The notes under the pieces were generated by a model. That model saw only the letters and a list, made by a program, of their open reading frames with translations. It did no database searches and was not told the origin of the DNA. A program made the position numbers and the translations under genes. From contig FN649731.1 of NCBI GenBank assembly GCA_000310025.1, positions 3,752,186 through 3,816,185 on the forward strand: 64,000 bases of DNA. Reading direction: 5' to 3'. This document shows, in pieces, positions 24,991 to 38,100 of the stretch (positions within the stretch are counted from its first letter, which is position 1; each line of letters begins with the position of its first letter). Origin of the DNA: Ectocarpus siliculosus (taxonomy: Eukaryota > Sar > Phaeophyceae > Ectocarpales > Ectocarpaceae).

Positions 24991-26244
24991 ATTTACTTAT
25001 CCCCTACCCCCCCATCACTGCTCCATTGAACGAACCCTCCACGAGCGATGGCGTGCCTTTGCTGTCTCGGATAGTCCCTTGTTATTTTGTCCTGTTTTGT
25101 CATGTGTTGTTTGTCTCTTGTCGCTACGGTGGTAGTGGTTCTGGCGTGTGTCTTTCTCTTTTATCCCTCTCTATCTGCTTTTCTTTTTCATACAGTTTCG
25201 TTTCCAGATGATGACCATCTCCCTTTTGTTCTATGAAGTATCAAGATGTTGACTTCCAGTCTATGTTTACCTCGTCCTAGCGTGTAGAGGCGAGCGGAGG
25301 GTTCTTTATCTATCTGCCACTGATTTCTATCGACTTGCGGATCCTTCTGGTCCAATTTTATTTAAGGGTACCTTTTTGGGGAGTTAGCCTGTAAATCGAC
25401 CGCGTCAACTGTTAGACTAGTACGGACAGATGGAGGTACTGGGTAGAGAGATCGGAACGGGATGTAATGTGAAGATAACAAGATAACAACAACAACAACA
25501 ACAACAACAACAACTCGAAAATTGCTTTGTGGAGACCACTCGTGATAGGGCCGAACCACTCAAAATCTCATTCCGATGATGCCTGGACAACATGGTCAGG
25601 GCCCATGCACAGCATGAACAACATCAACGGACTTTCGGGCACGCGCCTTCATCCTACAGCAGACCGCCGCGACGCACAAGGCATCAACGGGTTGCCCGAT
25701 TTTGTCCGATTCCTGGGGGTATAACTGACTGTAATCATTCGCATGTGTACACACTCTGTTACCAACGCAGATTGCAGAGACAGAGAGAGGCGTTGAAATC
25801 TGAGTTTTGTGAGGAGCGGAAGATGAAATATTTGTTGGCCAATCAGAGGGCAGCAGCACGGAGTCAGCGTGAAGTGTCTGAAACCTGACTAGAAGAGTAG
25901 ACGTGGGTGCACTTGTTGGTCTGTCCCAAATAAGCAAGATAGCGGGAGGCTGCTGCAGCCAAGAGGTATTTTGGATGTCTATTTCTTTTCAGGTATATAT
26001 GCATACTTCTGTGTTGTCGGTTATACCAACTTTTATCCCGCCGTTGTTGTCATTTTTTTTCTGTAGAAAAGTTCCCCCGTGTGGTGAACTGGACGCCGAT
26101 TTCCCAACGAAAAATATCGACAACAGCAGCAGTGGGCACATTTCGGACAAACGTGGGTCACCAGAAGACAAAAGTGAGTATGCATACAAGAAAATAGTAG
26201 TAATTTTCGGTGGGTATTCCACTGAACCGAAATCGGGTATGTAC
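24991..26244. other. Intergenic sequence after the LINE fragment
   Basis: Probably includes the LINE 3' UTR. An (AAC)n microsatellite lies at about 25484-25513. No supported gene. Confidence 0.45.
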
Positions 26245-26847
26245 CCGTATATGACACAAGATAACACACCTACATAAGAAGCACACCCCCCACAGAATAC
26301 GACACCCCGGTGATAGTTTTGGGCGCTTCTGACAAACCATCGATTTATCACCGGGGGTACATAAGATAACACACCCCAGTGATATTTTTAGTTACGCCGC
26401 ATATAGTCACGGGGCCCCTCCTTCTTTATCACCGGGGTGACAGCATCTGCCCTGGGCAATCACACACACAACCACGTCAGCTGTGTGCGGGAAACACCCC
26501 GCATGGAGACCCCCAACAACATGAACGTGCAGGCAGAGCAGACTGCAGCCGCAACTTCCTCCGCTCCTTCGACAACTGCTTCGACTGCAGCAGCGCAGGC
26601 GCCACAGCAGATCACCTCCTTCTTTGGGCCCGCGCACACCTCTACGCCGCCAAACACACGCTGTGGGTGTTCGGACGCGCTATCACACACCCTGTTTTAT
26701 CACACCCCCTTAGGGGCCCCTGCGAGCTGCACTTTATCACCCGGGGTACACAAGATAACACACACCCCACAGGATACCACACCCGGTGATAAATTTTCAA
26801 ACTCCAAAATGTTATCACCGGGGTGTGTTATCTTGTGTCATATACGG
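26245..26847 (+). mobile_element. 603 bp internally deleted derivative of the pogo-like transposon
   Basis: Both ends carry the family TIR (CCGTATATGACACAAGATAA and its complement). From the left it matches the 5' end of the element at 33713-39155 (read on its minus strand), through the transposase start METPNNMNVQAEQ to QQITSFFG at about 26628. It then jumps directly to the 3' terminal region with its GTGATAAA-type repeats. About 4.8 kb is missing. The flanking dinucleotides are no longer a clean TA pair (TAC on the left, TGTA on the right), which suggests an old insertion. It encodes only a truncated N-terminal peptide and would need transposase in trans. Confidence 0.85.
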
Positions 26848-29800
26848 TGTATAACCCGGCCATGTGTTCCGCGGGGAATGGATGAATGTGGGGTGAAGAC
26901 GCAAGAAGTACGTCCGTGAAAGTTGATGTTTATGCTGCTGTGCTGGTATGAGACCAACTAACTACATGAAACCGTCCAGCGGTCAAAGCTTTGTAATACA
27001 TAGAGACCTCCTGTAGATTATTTGTTCGCGTCCGTTTCTCACAGTTTCTCACGCTGCTCGCCTGTATCGTAAATTTTTTGTGCGTAGGTAGGTCTACATT
27101 TAGAAAGAGAGTCGTTGGCTGTGTGCAGTGCTCCCTAGACAAATTAAAACGCAACCTCTTCTCATGAAGCAGTGCAGTAGTGTAGGGCAGATGGGTAGTA
27201 GGGGGACCTCAGGGAGAGGAGCCCTTTCCCATGTTGCCACGGAGCGCTCCTACCGGGCAGATATGCATGTAATTATGCATACAAATGACACCAAAAAAAT
27301 AAAAGTGGTTTACATGTCAGTCGTTCGTGAGAGTACGACGTGAATGGGCAACCAGTAAATACTGCAGATACACTCGTGTGATACACCACATACGCCATGG
27401 TTAGGTTGTGTTGGCGGCGTTGTGGTTATCATTCTATACAGACGGTGGTCTGAACTGGCAGAGCACAACAATGGCGGCACAGCAGTTGTGATAGCCCCAA
27501 CGGAACAAGAAAAAATGCATTATTATTATTATTATTAGCAGCAGCAGCAGCAGGGCGTTTCAGTTTTGGAGGAAGCCTGCTGGTCTGCTGGTGCGCGCAC
27601 ACACACACGCCGAGGCACACACACTTATTTATTACTGGGCTGGGTGGTTGGATCAGATCGTATGCTCCATCGCAAAAATGCAACTCCTCACCGTTCTATG
27701 TTGGTTGTCAGACTGCGCGGCCGGCTTCCACACAACGCCGGCCTCCCCGCCTCCATGTGAGTCGGGATAATAGGAGTATATCTGCAACTTCCGTCTCTCG
27801 CGACACGCACAGGCAGGTAGGAGGTGGCTCGTGGTTCTCCTGCCTGAGCAACAGGCAGCGACCTCAATCCTCAAACCTATCTCTCTGCAGGGGGCAGTAG
27901 GTTGTCCGGCGTGCGGCAGTGTGTATCTAAAGCTGCTGTGTATGTATGCCGTTGTGGTGTCAGAACACCAGGCGGTAAAATCGTGGGGGGCTTCAAAGCG
28001 GAAAAAAAAAAAACTATGCCAGAGAGCTGTCCGAACGAAAATGCTGGAAACTGGAAACAAGCAATGGTTGACACGACGGGCACGCGTGGGTCGGTGGCAT
28101 CAGAACAATAATTAAGGAATAATAAAAACACACACAGAAAGACTACCCATTCGAGATATACCCACAGTCGAACGGGATGTGGTGGAATCGGTTATTTGTA
28201 GATTTGTAGCAGGTTTCGTCCGACCTGTCATGAATAAGGTGATCTGTGCACGCACACGTCCGGGAAGTGCGAGAGCGTACCCAAATTGGAAAACTTTTCA
28301 TCTTCCTGTTGGTAGAGTGGCTGGGGCACCTCTGGATGTTTGGTCCGGCGTTCGCGATGTCGGACGTTTTTGACGGTTGAGGTACCGTTTCGGGATGGAA
28401 TGCGGTGGGTTTACTTTGGGGACGGGTTCGGACTTCGGACTCGCCGCTCGCCACTCGACAACTCGCCATTTTTTTTTTCCGGCAGCGTGGGCTTGTTGTT
28501 AGCTTATATGCATACCCTGTAGTAGGGTCTTCCGGGGGGGGAATAAGGGCGGGACCTACTACATAACCCTCCTTCTGAAAAGATAAGGGACATGTGGAAA
28601 GGTAGTCGGCATCCTCGATTGATTAATTGGTTGATTTTGCCCATCACGCATGCACCACGGTCAAAAAAAAATCCTGGAAAGATCTGATGCCACCGGGGTC
28701 CCACGTTACGGTGCTCCGGCTTCGGCTCCGGGTCCGGGTCCGGCTCCGGCCCCGGGAAAAGATGAGGATATCATTTATTGATGCCAACCTCAGGCTCGTC
28801 TGTGGAACAGACCACCAAGGTGCGTGAAAGTGTTCTGATGCAAATTTGATTGTGGTGTGATGTTTGTGATCCGTTCGGGTATGCATGCCGCTGCCACAGG
28901 ATGCACATCCCTCTGCTACCATTCATGCGATATCGGTGCATACAGTACCAGGTGCCTACCCTCAATACACGTGTCTCGGGTGCAAAAAGGCATGGCAGCA
29001 CGGATGCCCGTGATGCCGTTGTTTTGGGGAGCAAATAATAGTGTCAAGGGGACTGGTACAGACAGCAGTAGGGGCTCCTGTTGACCGCAAAAGATCAACC
29101 ATTACTTTGTGAGCGCTCTCAGGGTGGGGATTGCCCGACAGCAAGGCCTCCTCCAACTGATTAATGTACCTATACAGCAGTAGTTTCTTGCTATGTGCGC
29201 TCGAAATTTTCCAGCAAAACCTGAACCTACCCTACCTACACTTTCCTTTCTTCTCTGCTGTTCGTATGTACTGCCCCGGAGTCCCTGGGGACCGATCGGG
29301 CGCTGAAGCATTCCGTACTCCATGTCTGAGTAGACTACTCATGTTGCGTTTGGTGTTTAGACTACAGATTGTGGCAGATGAGGCACATCGGCTGGAACAA
29401 GGAACAGGGGATCGCGAATCCCTGTTCTCTGCTACTGTCTGGCAGTTTAATTGTTGGGGATATATATGTCCGCTATTCCCTATTCCCTAACCTATGGTAG
29501 CCTACAGCATGCCGCAGCAGAAATAAATGCGGTAGAACTGGAGAGGGTTGTTGTGTTGATGAGGTTTGCATTGTAACTCTCTCCCGGAGTATTGGTTCTC
29601 GTGAAGTTGTGGATTGCAAAGTTCTCTTCTTGTGAATTCAAATGTCTCATCGCGGGCTCCGATTCGAAATGCGCACACCGGCTCGCAATCGATTCTCACA
29701 CTCACGCCAGGACTCAATCTAATCTGCCAACACAACAAGCTTATAACCCCCCCACGATACTGCTCACCGGACTAATCTCCCGCTCTTGTATGCTTTCGAT

Positions 29801-30495
29801 CCCGTGCCAAGGCGCTTCTTTTCTGATCACATTGGGGCCTTGCAAACAATTAAAGAAAATAGTGAAAATTGGATATAGAGACCCCGGGAACAGGGGAACC
29901 ATATTTGTCTTGGCCCGGGGTTGTTGATGTTGTTGTTGTCGTCTTCACGTAAAAAAAACGTTCCGATCTGTCCCTGCTCAGCGCCTTCTAAAATATGTAC
30001 CGGTCCAACTGGTGAAATACGAAGGCCCCACATCAATACAAAAGGAAAGAGATATCATTACTTCCGCTCCGTGAGCGATACCAAGCAAATCATGATCAAA
30101 ACACCGTGAAGAATAAAGGTTGTCAATCAGGACAAACGAATAGTGGGCATCCCCTAATTCTACTGCTAGGGCGGGGCCGAGGTTACATCGCCCATAGCCA
30201 TTCCCCACATCACACGTACACACAAAAAAAATAGGACGTGCGTGGCTGTACGATCACTCCACCGGCGATACCTGCATGCCCCGCTTCCCCTCGGGAAACA
30301 AACAAGAAAGCGAGAAATTGACCACCCTCCATCCCATACTTGAACGCCGGGATACTCCAGGTTAGAGGTTCTCGCCAGCCAGGCTCTTATCCCCACCGTA
30401 CACAGGGGAATGCATGCGAACCGGACAAACATTCCAGCTACACGCAGCATGACATCGGGGGCACTGAGCGGGAGGGGTTGGCGAGAGAAGCATTA
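26848..30495. other. 3.6 kb without recognisable genes
   Basis: Contains an (ATT)n-(GCA)n compound microsatellite (about 27519-27555) and a GGCTCCGG-type minisatellite (about 28711-28760). Small hairpins occur at about 28519-28563 and about 29401-29432. No coding region, tRNA or rRNA was recognised. Confidence 0.45.
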
Positions 30496-31956
30496 CAGTA
30501 GGTGTCCCGGTATACTGCCGGTATGTGTCCAGGTGGGTGGACCGGCACTACACCGGCCACCGGCACTGTTCAGAATTGTGCCTGTATAGTGCCAAGCCGG
30601 CACTATTAAGGAAAAAATTCCTAAATAGTGCCGGCTTGGCACTAGTGAGGAGTCTTCGACTTCAGGGTGCAGCACTTACGTTTTGCGGGGCTGACAGAGT
30701 ACCAAACGAACGGTATTCGGATCAATTGCGAGGTGGGCGACGTGGGCGGGCTTCTTAAAGTTTCGTGAGGCTGCTAGCCTATCGAAAACACGGCTTTGTT
30801 CACATTCGACTTAACTTGACCAGATACATTTGTTGCACCATGTTTCTCTTCTCACCTCAGCGCACACCCTAGGGTAGTGAACGTCGCCGCTGTCTTGAAA
30901 CCGTAGACCGTGCTGCCCGATCAAAAGGCACCTCGCATCAAATGATGTATTGTTGTGGCAAGGAGACCGTAGTACAATCCAGGCAACCTCAAAGGCACTC
31001 CTCGACAGCGAAAGAAAGACGCCCATGCACGCACCCAATTTACACCTGGAGGTACAGCATGGATGTAGTGATCCTTACATGAGCACAACAAAAGAAGATG
31101 CAACCGGAAGGGGTGAAGAAGATAAAAAAACTCCCCTGTTCCTTCGATAAAAAGCTACAAGACCCAAAGCTTTCAGAAGAAGCAAGAAAAGCGACTGGCG
31201 AACCAAAAGGCGTCAGTCTGAACGCGGTTGAAAACAGAAAATATATATTTCTCAAGGCCCTGATCTGGGACCCCGTGAGAGCGTGTAGGAGGCTGAGCCA
31301 TTCTCCGGGTAAAAGACAGAAATGGTAACAACAGAGGAGAACTGCACTTGTCTACCAAGGCTACTATGTTCTTTGAACACACGTTCGTTTTCGGGGTGTT
31401 TTCATCACTTATCCTTGCATTTTCACCACTAATATTTCGAGTATTTTCGGGCGTTATCTCTAGACCCTGTTGTGAGTAAGGTCATCTGGCTCGAAACTCT
31501 AGTTCCCATCAACGCCATATTTTCCTCCTCCATCATCACTGTTATCCTTCGATATTCTTTCCACACCCTTCGTCACTACCACCATCTTCCTTTCGCCCGC
31601 CTCACTACTGAAATCCCGACATGTTGGCTGAAGTTGCTGTGGTGGAATTTTGGTCGATCGTTAAACCATGGCATTTGAAGACGCCACGCGTACTAACAGA
31701 ACCCAAGCTCTTACTTGTAGCTCGAAGGCAAACGAATCATGTTGGTGTGGAAGGCTTGAGGCGACAAAAGGCTGTGTGGGGGGTGTGAACCGGCACTATT
31801 GAGGGGTTCGATAGTGCCTGAACCGGCACTATAGCGGGCAGCCCTCAATAGTGCCGGTCTGGCACTATTCAGGCCTGTGTCTGTGTCAAGAAAAATTACC
31901 GGCACTATACCGGACTTTGGCACTATTCGTCCGGCGCTATACCGGGACACCTACTG
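30496..31956. mobile_element. 1461 bp non-autonomous TIR element with TA duplication
   Basis: Inverted ends CAGTAGGTGTCCCGGTATA are perfect for 19 bases and continue imperfectly (CTGCCGG versus GCGCCGG). They are flanked by TA at 30494-30495 and 31957-31958. Each subterminal region (about 30538-30650 and 31783-31905) is packed with inverted copies of CCGGCACTAT, able to fold into long hairpins. The interior has only short frames with no transposase similarity. A TA target and CAGT start suggest Tc1/mariner-type mobilisation. Confidence 0.85.
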
Positions 31957-33667
31957 TAGAGGGAAACACATAGCTGGTATTCTTGCCATATTCAATCCAT
32001 TTAGTCCGGCATGTGTCTCGCTACATGTTCTGCCATCTCTGTCCTGCTCTCCTCAGCTACAGTCGTATCCTCTAGCTGGGTATTTAGTAGCTTATTTGTA
32101 CTCTAGAAACCCCCGGAAATGGCTGACTTTCACTTTCTCCACTGACCGCTTGTTGGCCGGGGTTCTGCCCCAACATAACTGAAGGATCCACGAATGTTCG
32201 CCGAAGTTTGGCCTCAAGTTTTCTCGAAGTTAACACGAAGAAGACCCGCCGGTCGCATAGTACTCCAGAGTATCTCCATGCAGACAAGAATAGAAACATT
32301 TCTTGAGTTCACATCCTATCACAATCACTGTTGTTGTTTCTTCGGGGGAGACTGCACGCCTCTTTTGCCGAACCCCCTTTTTGGCCTGCCACTTTGAAAG
32401 AGGCACAACCTCTTGAACGCGAACCAGTGACAGAACAAGGGGAAGCCCGGCCATCGGGCCAAAACCTCTTCATACTTGTGGAGCATACAGTGAACGATAT
32501 AGTCCTGGTGTGCCACTCAGACAGAGAGAGAGTGACGGACACAACAGCCGCACCTCCCAGATGCGAGAATCGAGGGATCCGCCTCGCCCGCGCTGTGCAA
32601 CAACTAAACCCAAAGAACCAACAAATTGCAAAACGAACGTTACACATCTATAGTCCATAAGAAAAACGTTGGGAAAAAAGCTCTGACTTCGCAAGGCTTA
32701 GTAGACATGGTCTGCTCCATGTGACCCCCCGACCGCCGCCGCCGCCGCCGAACAAACGCGACGAGGAGCCCGAAAACGCCAGGGAAGATGGGGTGGACCT
32801 TCGGTGACGTCGAGGGAAAGTTTCAGGTCCTAACTCAGACAACGCGCGTACAACTATCAACGATGATCCGGAAAAAGCTGTGCACAGAGGAATAACTAGT
32901 ATCTAGCCCGAAACAGGACTACCGACCCCTTACCATAGGTCCCCTCACGACACATATACTTACGGATTTACGCCCTACGGCGGCGTGTGGAACTCGCGTG
33001 TCCTATTTTTATTCCACAGGCGACGCAAGACGCAAGTTTAGAAGATGGAGGCAACACACTCACAGATATGGCACGAGACACCTCATCGCAGCACACTAGT
33101 AGAGGAATAGTGGTGCGGAGTTTGCGCCATAGTATGGAATAGCACATTGGAACCGGTCATTCCGAAGGCATCACAAGCAAAACCAGCGACCATGCAAGGC
33201 GAAGCGATAGGACAGCAACGATGGGCGAGGCGGGGGGGACAACACCTCCTCCGGCAACGAACAAGGGAACGCCAAGATTCGTCGATCGAATAATGATTGA
33301 AAAAAACTCCACATTGCGGTGCTCGCGTTCGACGGACACGCAGGAAGACAGACCAAGCCCAAGAAGAGTACGGCCCCGCTAGCGTTTGAACCATTCGTGG
33401 AGGAAGCCCCATAGGAAGAAACCTTTTCTGGCGCCGCCAGCTTCACGGTCTTGTTCACAAGGAGACACCAGCAGAAAAGGGTGGTGCCTGCATGCGGGGA
33501 CAACGCCGCCTAAGGCCAACACGTAGTACCTATGGTTAGAGGGTTCGGATAGCACAGAACGCGCCACCTGCTACTGTGCGCGTACCTCGCTCATTTTTCG
33601 ATCGGTGAGGAAACCAACCGGGAATAGTAATGGCTGTGGCTTAGGGCTTGTCGTCGCTCCGGCGGAC
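31957..33667. other. Intergenic sequence between two TIR elements
   Basis: No supported gene. A (CCG)n tract lies at about 32732-32751. Many short overlapping frames on both strands have no recognisable motif. Confidence 0.45.
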
Positions 33668-33712
33668 TATAGAAGCCGAAATCAAACCATTAGACTAGTC
33701 AGCGCTGACTAC
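33668..33712. repeat. Left part of a 74 bp palindrome split by the pogo-like element
   Basis: These 45 bases plus 39158-39186, joined after removal of the transposon and one TA, form a perfect 74 bp palindrome with 37-base arms centred on GTCAGCGCTGAC. This marks the pre-insertion target. Confidence 0.85.
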
Positions 33713-33872
33713 CGTATATGACACAAGATACCACACCCCGGTGATAACATTTTAGAGTTCAGAATTATTATCACCGGGTGTGGTATCCTGTGGGGGGTGT
33801 GGTATCTTGTGTACCCCCGGTGATAAAGTGCAGCTCGCAGGGGCTCCTATGGGGGTGTGATAAACCAGGGGG

Positions 33873-34787
33873 TGTGATAGCGCGTCCGAACACCCGCAGG
33901 GTCTGTTTGGGGGTGTGATAAATGAGGGGGTGTGATAGCACGTCAGAACAGCCACAGCGTGTGCTTTGGGGTGTGATAAATGAGGGTGTGATACACTGCT
34001 GCCACACAAGTGAGGGGTGTAGTATTACGGGGGAGTGATAGCAACGCCTGCCCAAACACGTGCAGCTACCCCGCACTGCTGTAAGGACCTACCTCAAGTG
34101 CTGCGGGGCGTGGAAAAATAAAGGCGCCGAGGTGAAGAAACTCCTGAGCACACGACCTCGGCGATACCTCAACCCCCTCAACGCCAAAGAACACCATAAA
34201 GCAAAATACTGGCTTGAATGTAGCATTAAAAAAAACTACAGATCGAAGGAACCTCGCCCGATACAATCATTNNNNNNNNNNNNNNNNNNNNNNNNNNNNN
34301 NNNNNNNNNNNNNNNNNNNNNNNNNNNNNNNNNNNNNNNNNNNNNNNNNNNNNNNNNNNNNNNNNNNNNNNTGTGATAGCTTCGTCCGAACACCCGCAGG
34401 GTCTGTTTGGGGGGGTGATAAATGAGGGGGTGTGATAAAAGGGGGTGTGATAGCACGTCAGAACAGCCACAGCGTGTGCTTTGGGGTGTGATAAATGAGG
34501 GTGTGATACACTGCTGCCACACAAGTGAGGGGTGTAGTATTACGGGGGAGTGATAGCAACGCCTGCCCAAACACGTGCAGCTACCCCGCACTGCTGTAAG
34601 GACCTACCTCAAGTGCTGCGGGGCGTGGAAAAATAAAGGCGCCGAGGTGAAGAAACTCCTGAGCACACGACCTCGGCGATACCTCAACCCCCTCAACGCC
34701 AAAGAACACCATAAAGCAAAATACTGGCTTGAATGTAGCATTAAAAAAAACTACAGATCGAAGGAACCTCGCCCGATACAATCATTG
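33873..34787. repeat. About 0.4 kb duplication on both sides of an N gap
   Basis: 33873-34271 and about 34378-34787 are almost identical. The right copy has an extra GTGATAAAAGGGG block near 34431 and then continues into unique sequence. Duplicated ends around an N gap usually mean unmerged contig ends or two alleles, but a tandem duplication inside the transposon 3' region cannot be excluded. Confidence 0.85.
34272..34371. other. 100-N assembly gap
   Basis: Exactly 100 N, inside the 3' non-coding part of the pogo-like transposon. Confidence 0.99.
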
Positions 34788-35106
34788 ACGGTGGCCACAT
34801 AGTGCGCCATCCGTCCTGCCCCCGTCACAAAAAAAGTTGGCTGCTACATGCCTTGATTTGAGTACGACCAAGGAGAGTTCCACAAAGACACCACCCCCAA
34901 AAGTCGAAGACACACAAACCCACAAATCTACACTACGAAACGCAACCACGTTGCACTCCACGCGGCGAAGAACACAGCCGACAGTTTCTCCACACTCGTA
35001 CGAAGACGCCCAAGGAAGAGAAACGCACGCCAGGAAATGTATGTGAGGAAAAACATAAGAAGGACGCCACAAGTCATTTATCAAAACCGGCATCGCTGCC
35101 GATGCC

Positions 35107-38100
35107 TCACAGCTCCACGCCCTCGTCGTCGCTCACGTCCACCACCACCACGCCCGTGTCGTCGTCATCTTCGATGTCAAACACCTCCAGCAAGTTCTCG
35201 GCTTCCGAGGGCGAGTCAGCCTTGTCCGCAGCGGCCAATGGCCCGCCGATAGGCTCCCCCTGGGCGTTGGAGCCGAGCTCCTTGTTGGCCCAGGCCTCGT
35301 CTTCCGACCCGTCGAAGGGAAGGAGCAGGCCGGCCTTCCTCCAGCTCGAGCGGATTTCATCCGGGGTCAAGGCATCCCACGCCTTCTTGACCCACTGTGC
35401 GACCAACCCCCGCGAAGGGGGCTCCGGGTAGCCCCTGTCGTTGCGCGTGACGTTGTTGGAAGCCATGTGGTCGTCGTAGAGCCTGGACATGTTGGCCTTG
35501 AAGATCTTGTTGACCAGGCCATCGCACGGCTGGAGCTTTGGAGTCAGACCTCCGGGGATGTTGAACAGCGTGGTGTTGGACTCCGTCATCTTCTTGACAG
35601 ACGCGTCCTTCTTGTGGACGGTGTAGTCGTCCCACGCCAGAAGCGTGTCAGGCTGACGGTAGCCGCCGAGGCGGCCCAGCCGCCTCGGGCGCCGGTTCCA
35701 CACCTGCGGCACCCACACGTCGTCGAACACTCGTTGGGAGTGCCATCCCTTCGGGTCCACGGCGTAGACCATACCTCGGGGGTACGCGATGCCCTTCTTG
35801 TCCTTGTAGTCCTTGAACTCGCGCTCGATGCTGTTGGGGGCGGGGGACTTCCCGTTCGGAGTGGGCTGGCCCTTGAAGATGAGGAGGGGCTGGAGCTTGC
35901 TGCCGTCGGCGAACACCGTCAGGACCGAAGTGATGCGCATCTTCTCCTTGCCGCCGGTTTTGACGGCAATCTCCTTGTCGCCCACGGCCTGCGAGATTTC
36001 GTGGAGCAGCGAAAACCGACGGCAACGTGGGGTGAGTAGTCGTATCAATTTTTAAGATTCTGAGAGAGGCGTCCGTGGTCGCAAAAAATATCACCACAAG
36101 CAGAGAACAGAAAAATAAGGAAAATACGCAAACTACACTTTTTATGTAGATGGCTAATCACAAAAAAAAGGGGTAGTCCAATAGAATCGTTGACGGAGGC
36201 AAGGACAGGATTGGTACATCCAACGTAGTACGAGCGAAAACTAGGGCAAAACAAATACTCACGTTCACGGTGTTTTTCCCCGGGCTCTCGAACCACGTAG
36301 GGGTTTCATCCATGTTGCCGATCTGCGCCAAGGCGAACTTGAGACGCGGCCCCGAAGGAACTCCAGCGCCACTCCCACCCCCACCGCCGCTTGCGCTGCC
36401 TCCCGCCCCTGCCGCAACCCCCAGGCATTCGACCCCGTCCGCAAGTTCGAGCGCAGAAGGCACGTCGTATTTCAGCCTCCTCCACTCCTTGATCGACTGC
36501 ATGGCGATCAAGGGCCAGCCGGACGGAAGCTTCTGGCCTTGCCGGGTGACAGCTCGCACAGAAAAGCGGTAGACCCTGAGAAACCTTCTGCACCACTGGT
36601 TCTGCCTGTTCTTGTACTTGAGGCAGCCCTGGAGGTCGGATGGCGCCGGCCTCTCCCCGAAGAAGTTCGGGTTGAGTTCGATGGCCTTGTTCTTGATCAT
36701 ATTCGTCGAAACGCGGGCGGAGATGCCGTCAGAACGCAGCTCATTGATCCAGTCCACGACCTCACGCTCGGCCGCCGTGTGCGTCCTGGCCCGTCCGACG
36801 TTCAGCGACATGCGGTTCTTGGTTTTCTTCTTGCGCTTGGCTCCTCCCTTGTACGTTTCCGCTTCCGCAAGCGCGGCTTCGTACTTGCCGACCTTCTTGA
36901 CCCACTCCGCCAACGTCGCCTTGTCGGGAATGTTGAGGATCCTGCTGGCGTAGGTTATCCCAACAGTCCCGTTCGGCCCTCGCGCCCCCTTGATCCTTCT
37001 CTGTGAGTACCTCACCGCGTCCACCTTGAACTGCAGAGGATAGCGCTTCCTTTGGCTTCCACCACCAAGCTCGGGGATCGGGAAGTTCGGCGGCTCCAAC
37101 TCCAGCTGCCCTTTCTTCCTCTTGCCCTTGTTCTGTGCCGGTGTATCGAAGAGAACGCCGCCCAACCCATCTCCCCATTCTGTCTCTCCGGGAAACATCA
37201 TGTCGCCGGATGCACCATCGTTGGCCACCGGCGCTCCTCCCGCTGCCGGCGTTGCTGCTGCCTTTGCTCCTTCTCCTTCTGGTGCTGGCGCCGGTGCTGG
37301 AGCGGGCGCCGTTGCTGGAGCTGGCGCCGGTGTTGGAGCTGGCGCCGGTGTTGGAGCGGGCGCCGATGCTGGAGCGGGCCCCGGTGCTGGAGCGGGCGCC
37401 GTTGCTGGGGCTGGCGCCGATGCTGGAGCAGGCCCCGGTGCTGGAGCGGGCGCCGATGCTGGAGCTGGCGCCGGTGCTGGAGCTGGCGCCGGTGCTGGGG
37501 CTCCGCTCACCCTAGAGAAGACAAACGGAAAAAATCATGTGCGGGATGGCACGAAGCGGTCAATGTTGGGACGCACCGAAACATGTGTGGGCAGAAACAT
37601 AGAGGGGTGAAAAAAAAATGTGCAAAGCAGGCACCATTGAATTTCCTGTGTGGTATGGATGACAGCTGCAACACAAGCTGCTGCCTTTCCGCGACACACA
37701 CCGCCATGCAGGAAAAAAACTCACACAAAATACAACTGAAAATGTATACAATGCCGCGAACGTATGGCTAAAACTATACTCCGTACAAGTACTACACGCG
37801 TCACAAGTCACAACACGGGCACATAAATTAACACAAACATTTACCGGGGACGTGTGGGGGAAAGCTACGCGCATGCACCCAAAAAATATCTTGCAAAAAA
37901 TGTGGGGTGCAAACAAAAAAACACCTATTTAGGTAAATTACACAGGCCTACCACAGAACAGTTTACAAATTAATTTACAAAATGTATACTTGTACCGAAC
38001 GTGTGGCGGGCGCCATTTTTTTTTTGAAAAAATGTGAAAAAATTACACGAACCCTGGAGTGTGCGGGTGGCGTAAAAGCCAAGCCCACTGCACGCTTCGA

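Noticed and set aside
24213-25211. 332-codon open frame as a host gene
   Set aside because: Its content is LINE-derived, with the conserved block split between two frames, so it is a retroelement remnant.
33713-34600. CRISPR-like array of GTGATAAA repeats
   Set aside because: Repeat spacing is irregular, the repeats occur in both orientations within transposon ends, and the genome is eukaryotic.
37052-37771. Trp/Arg-rich and Ala/Gly-rich plus-strand frames
   Set aside because: They are antisense to the Ala-Pro repeat of the transposase exon 2.
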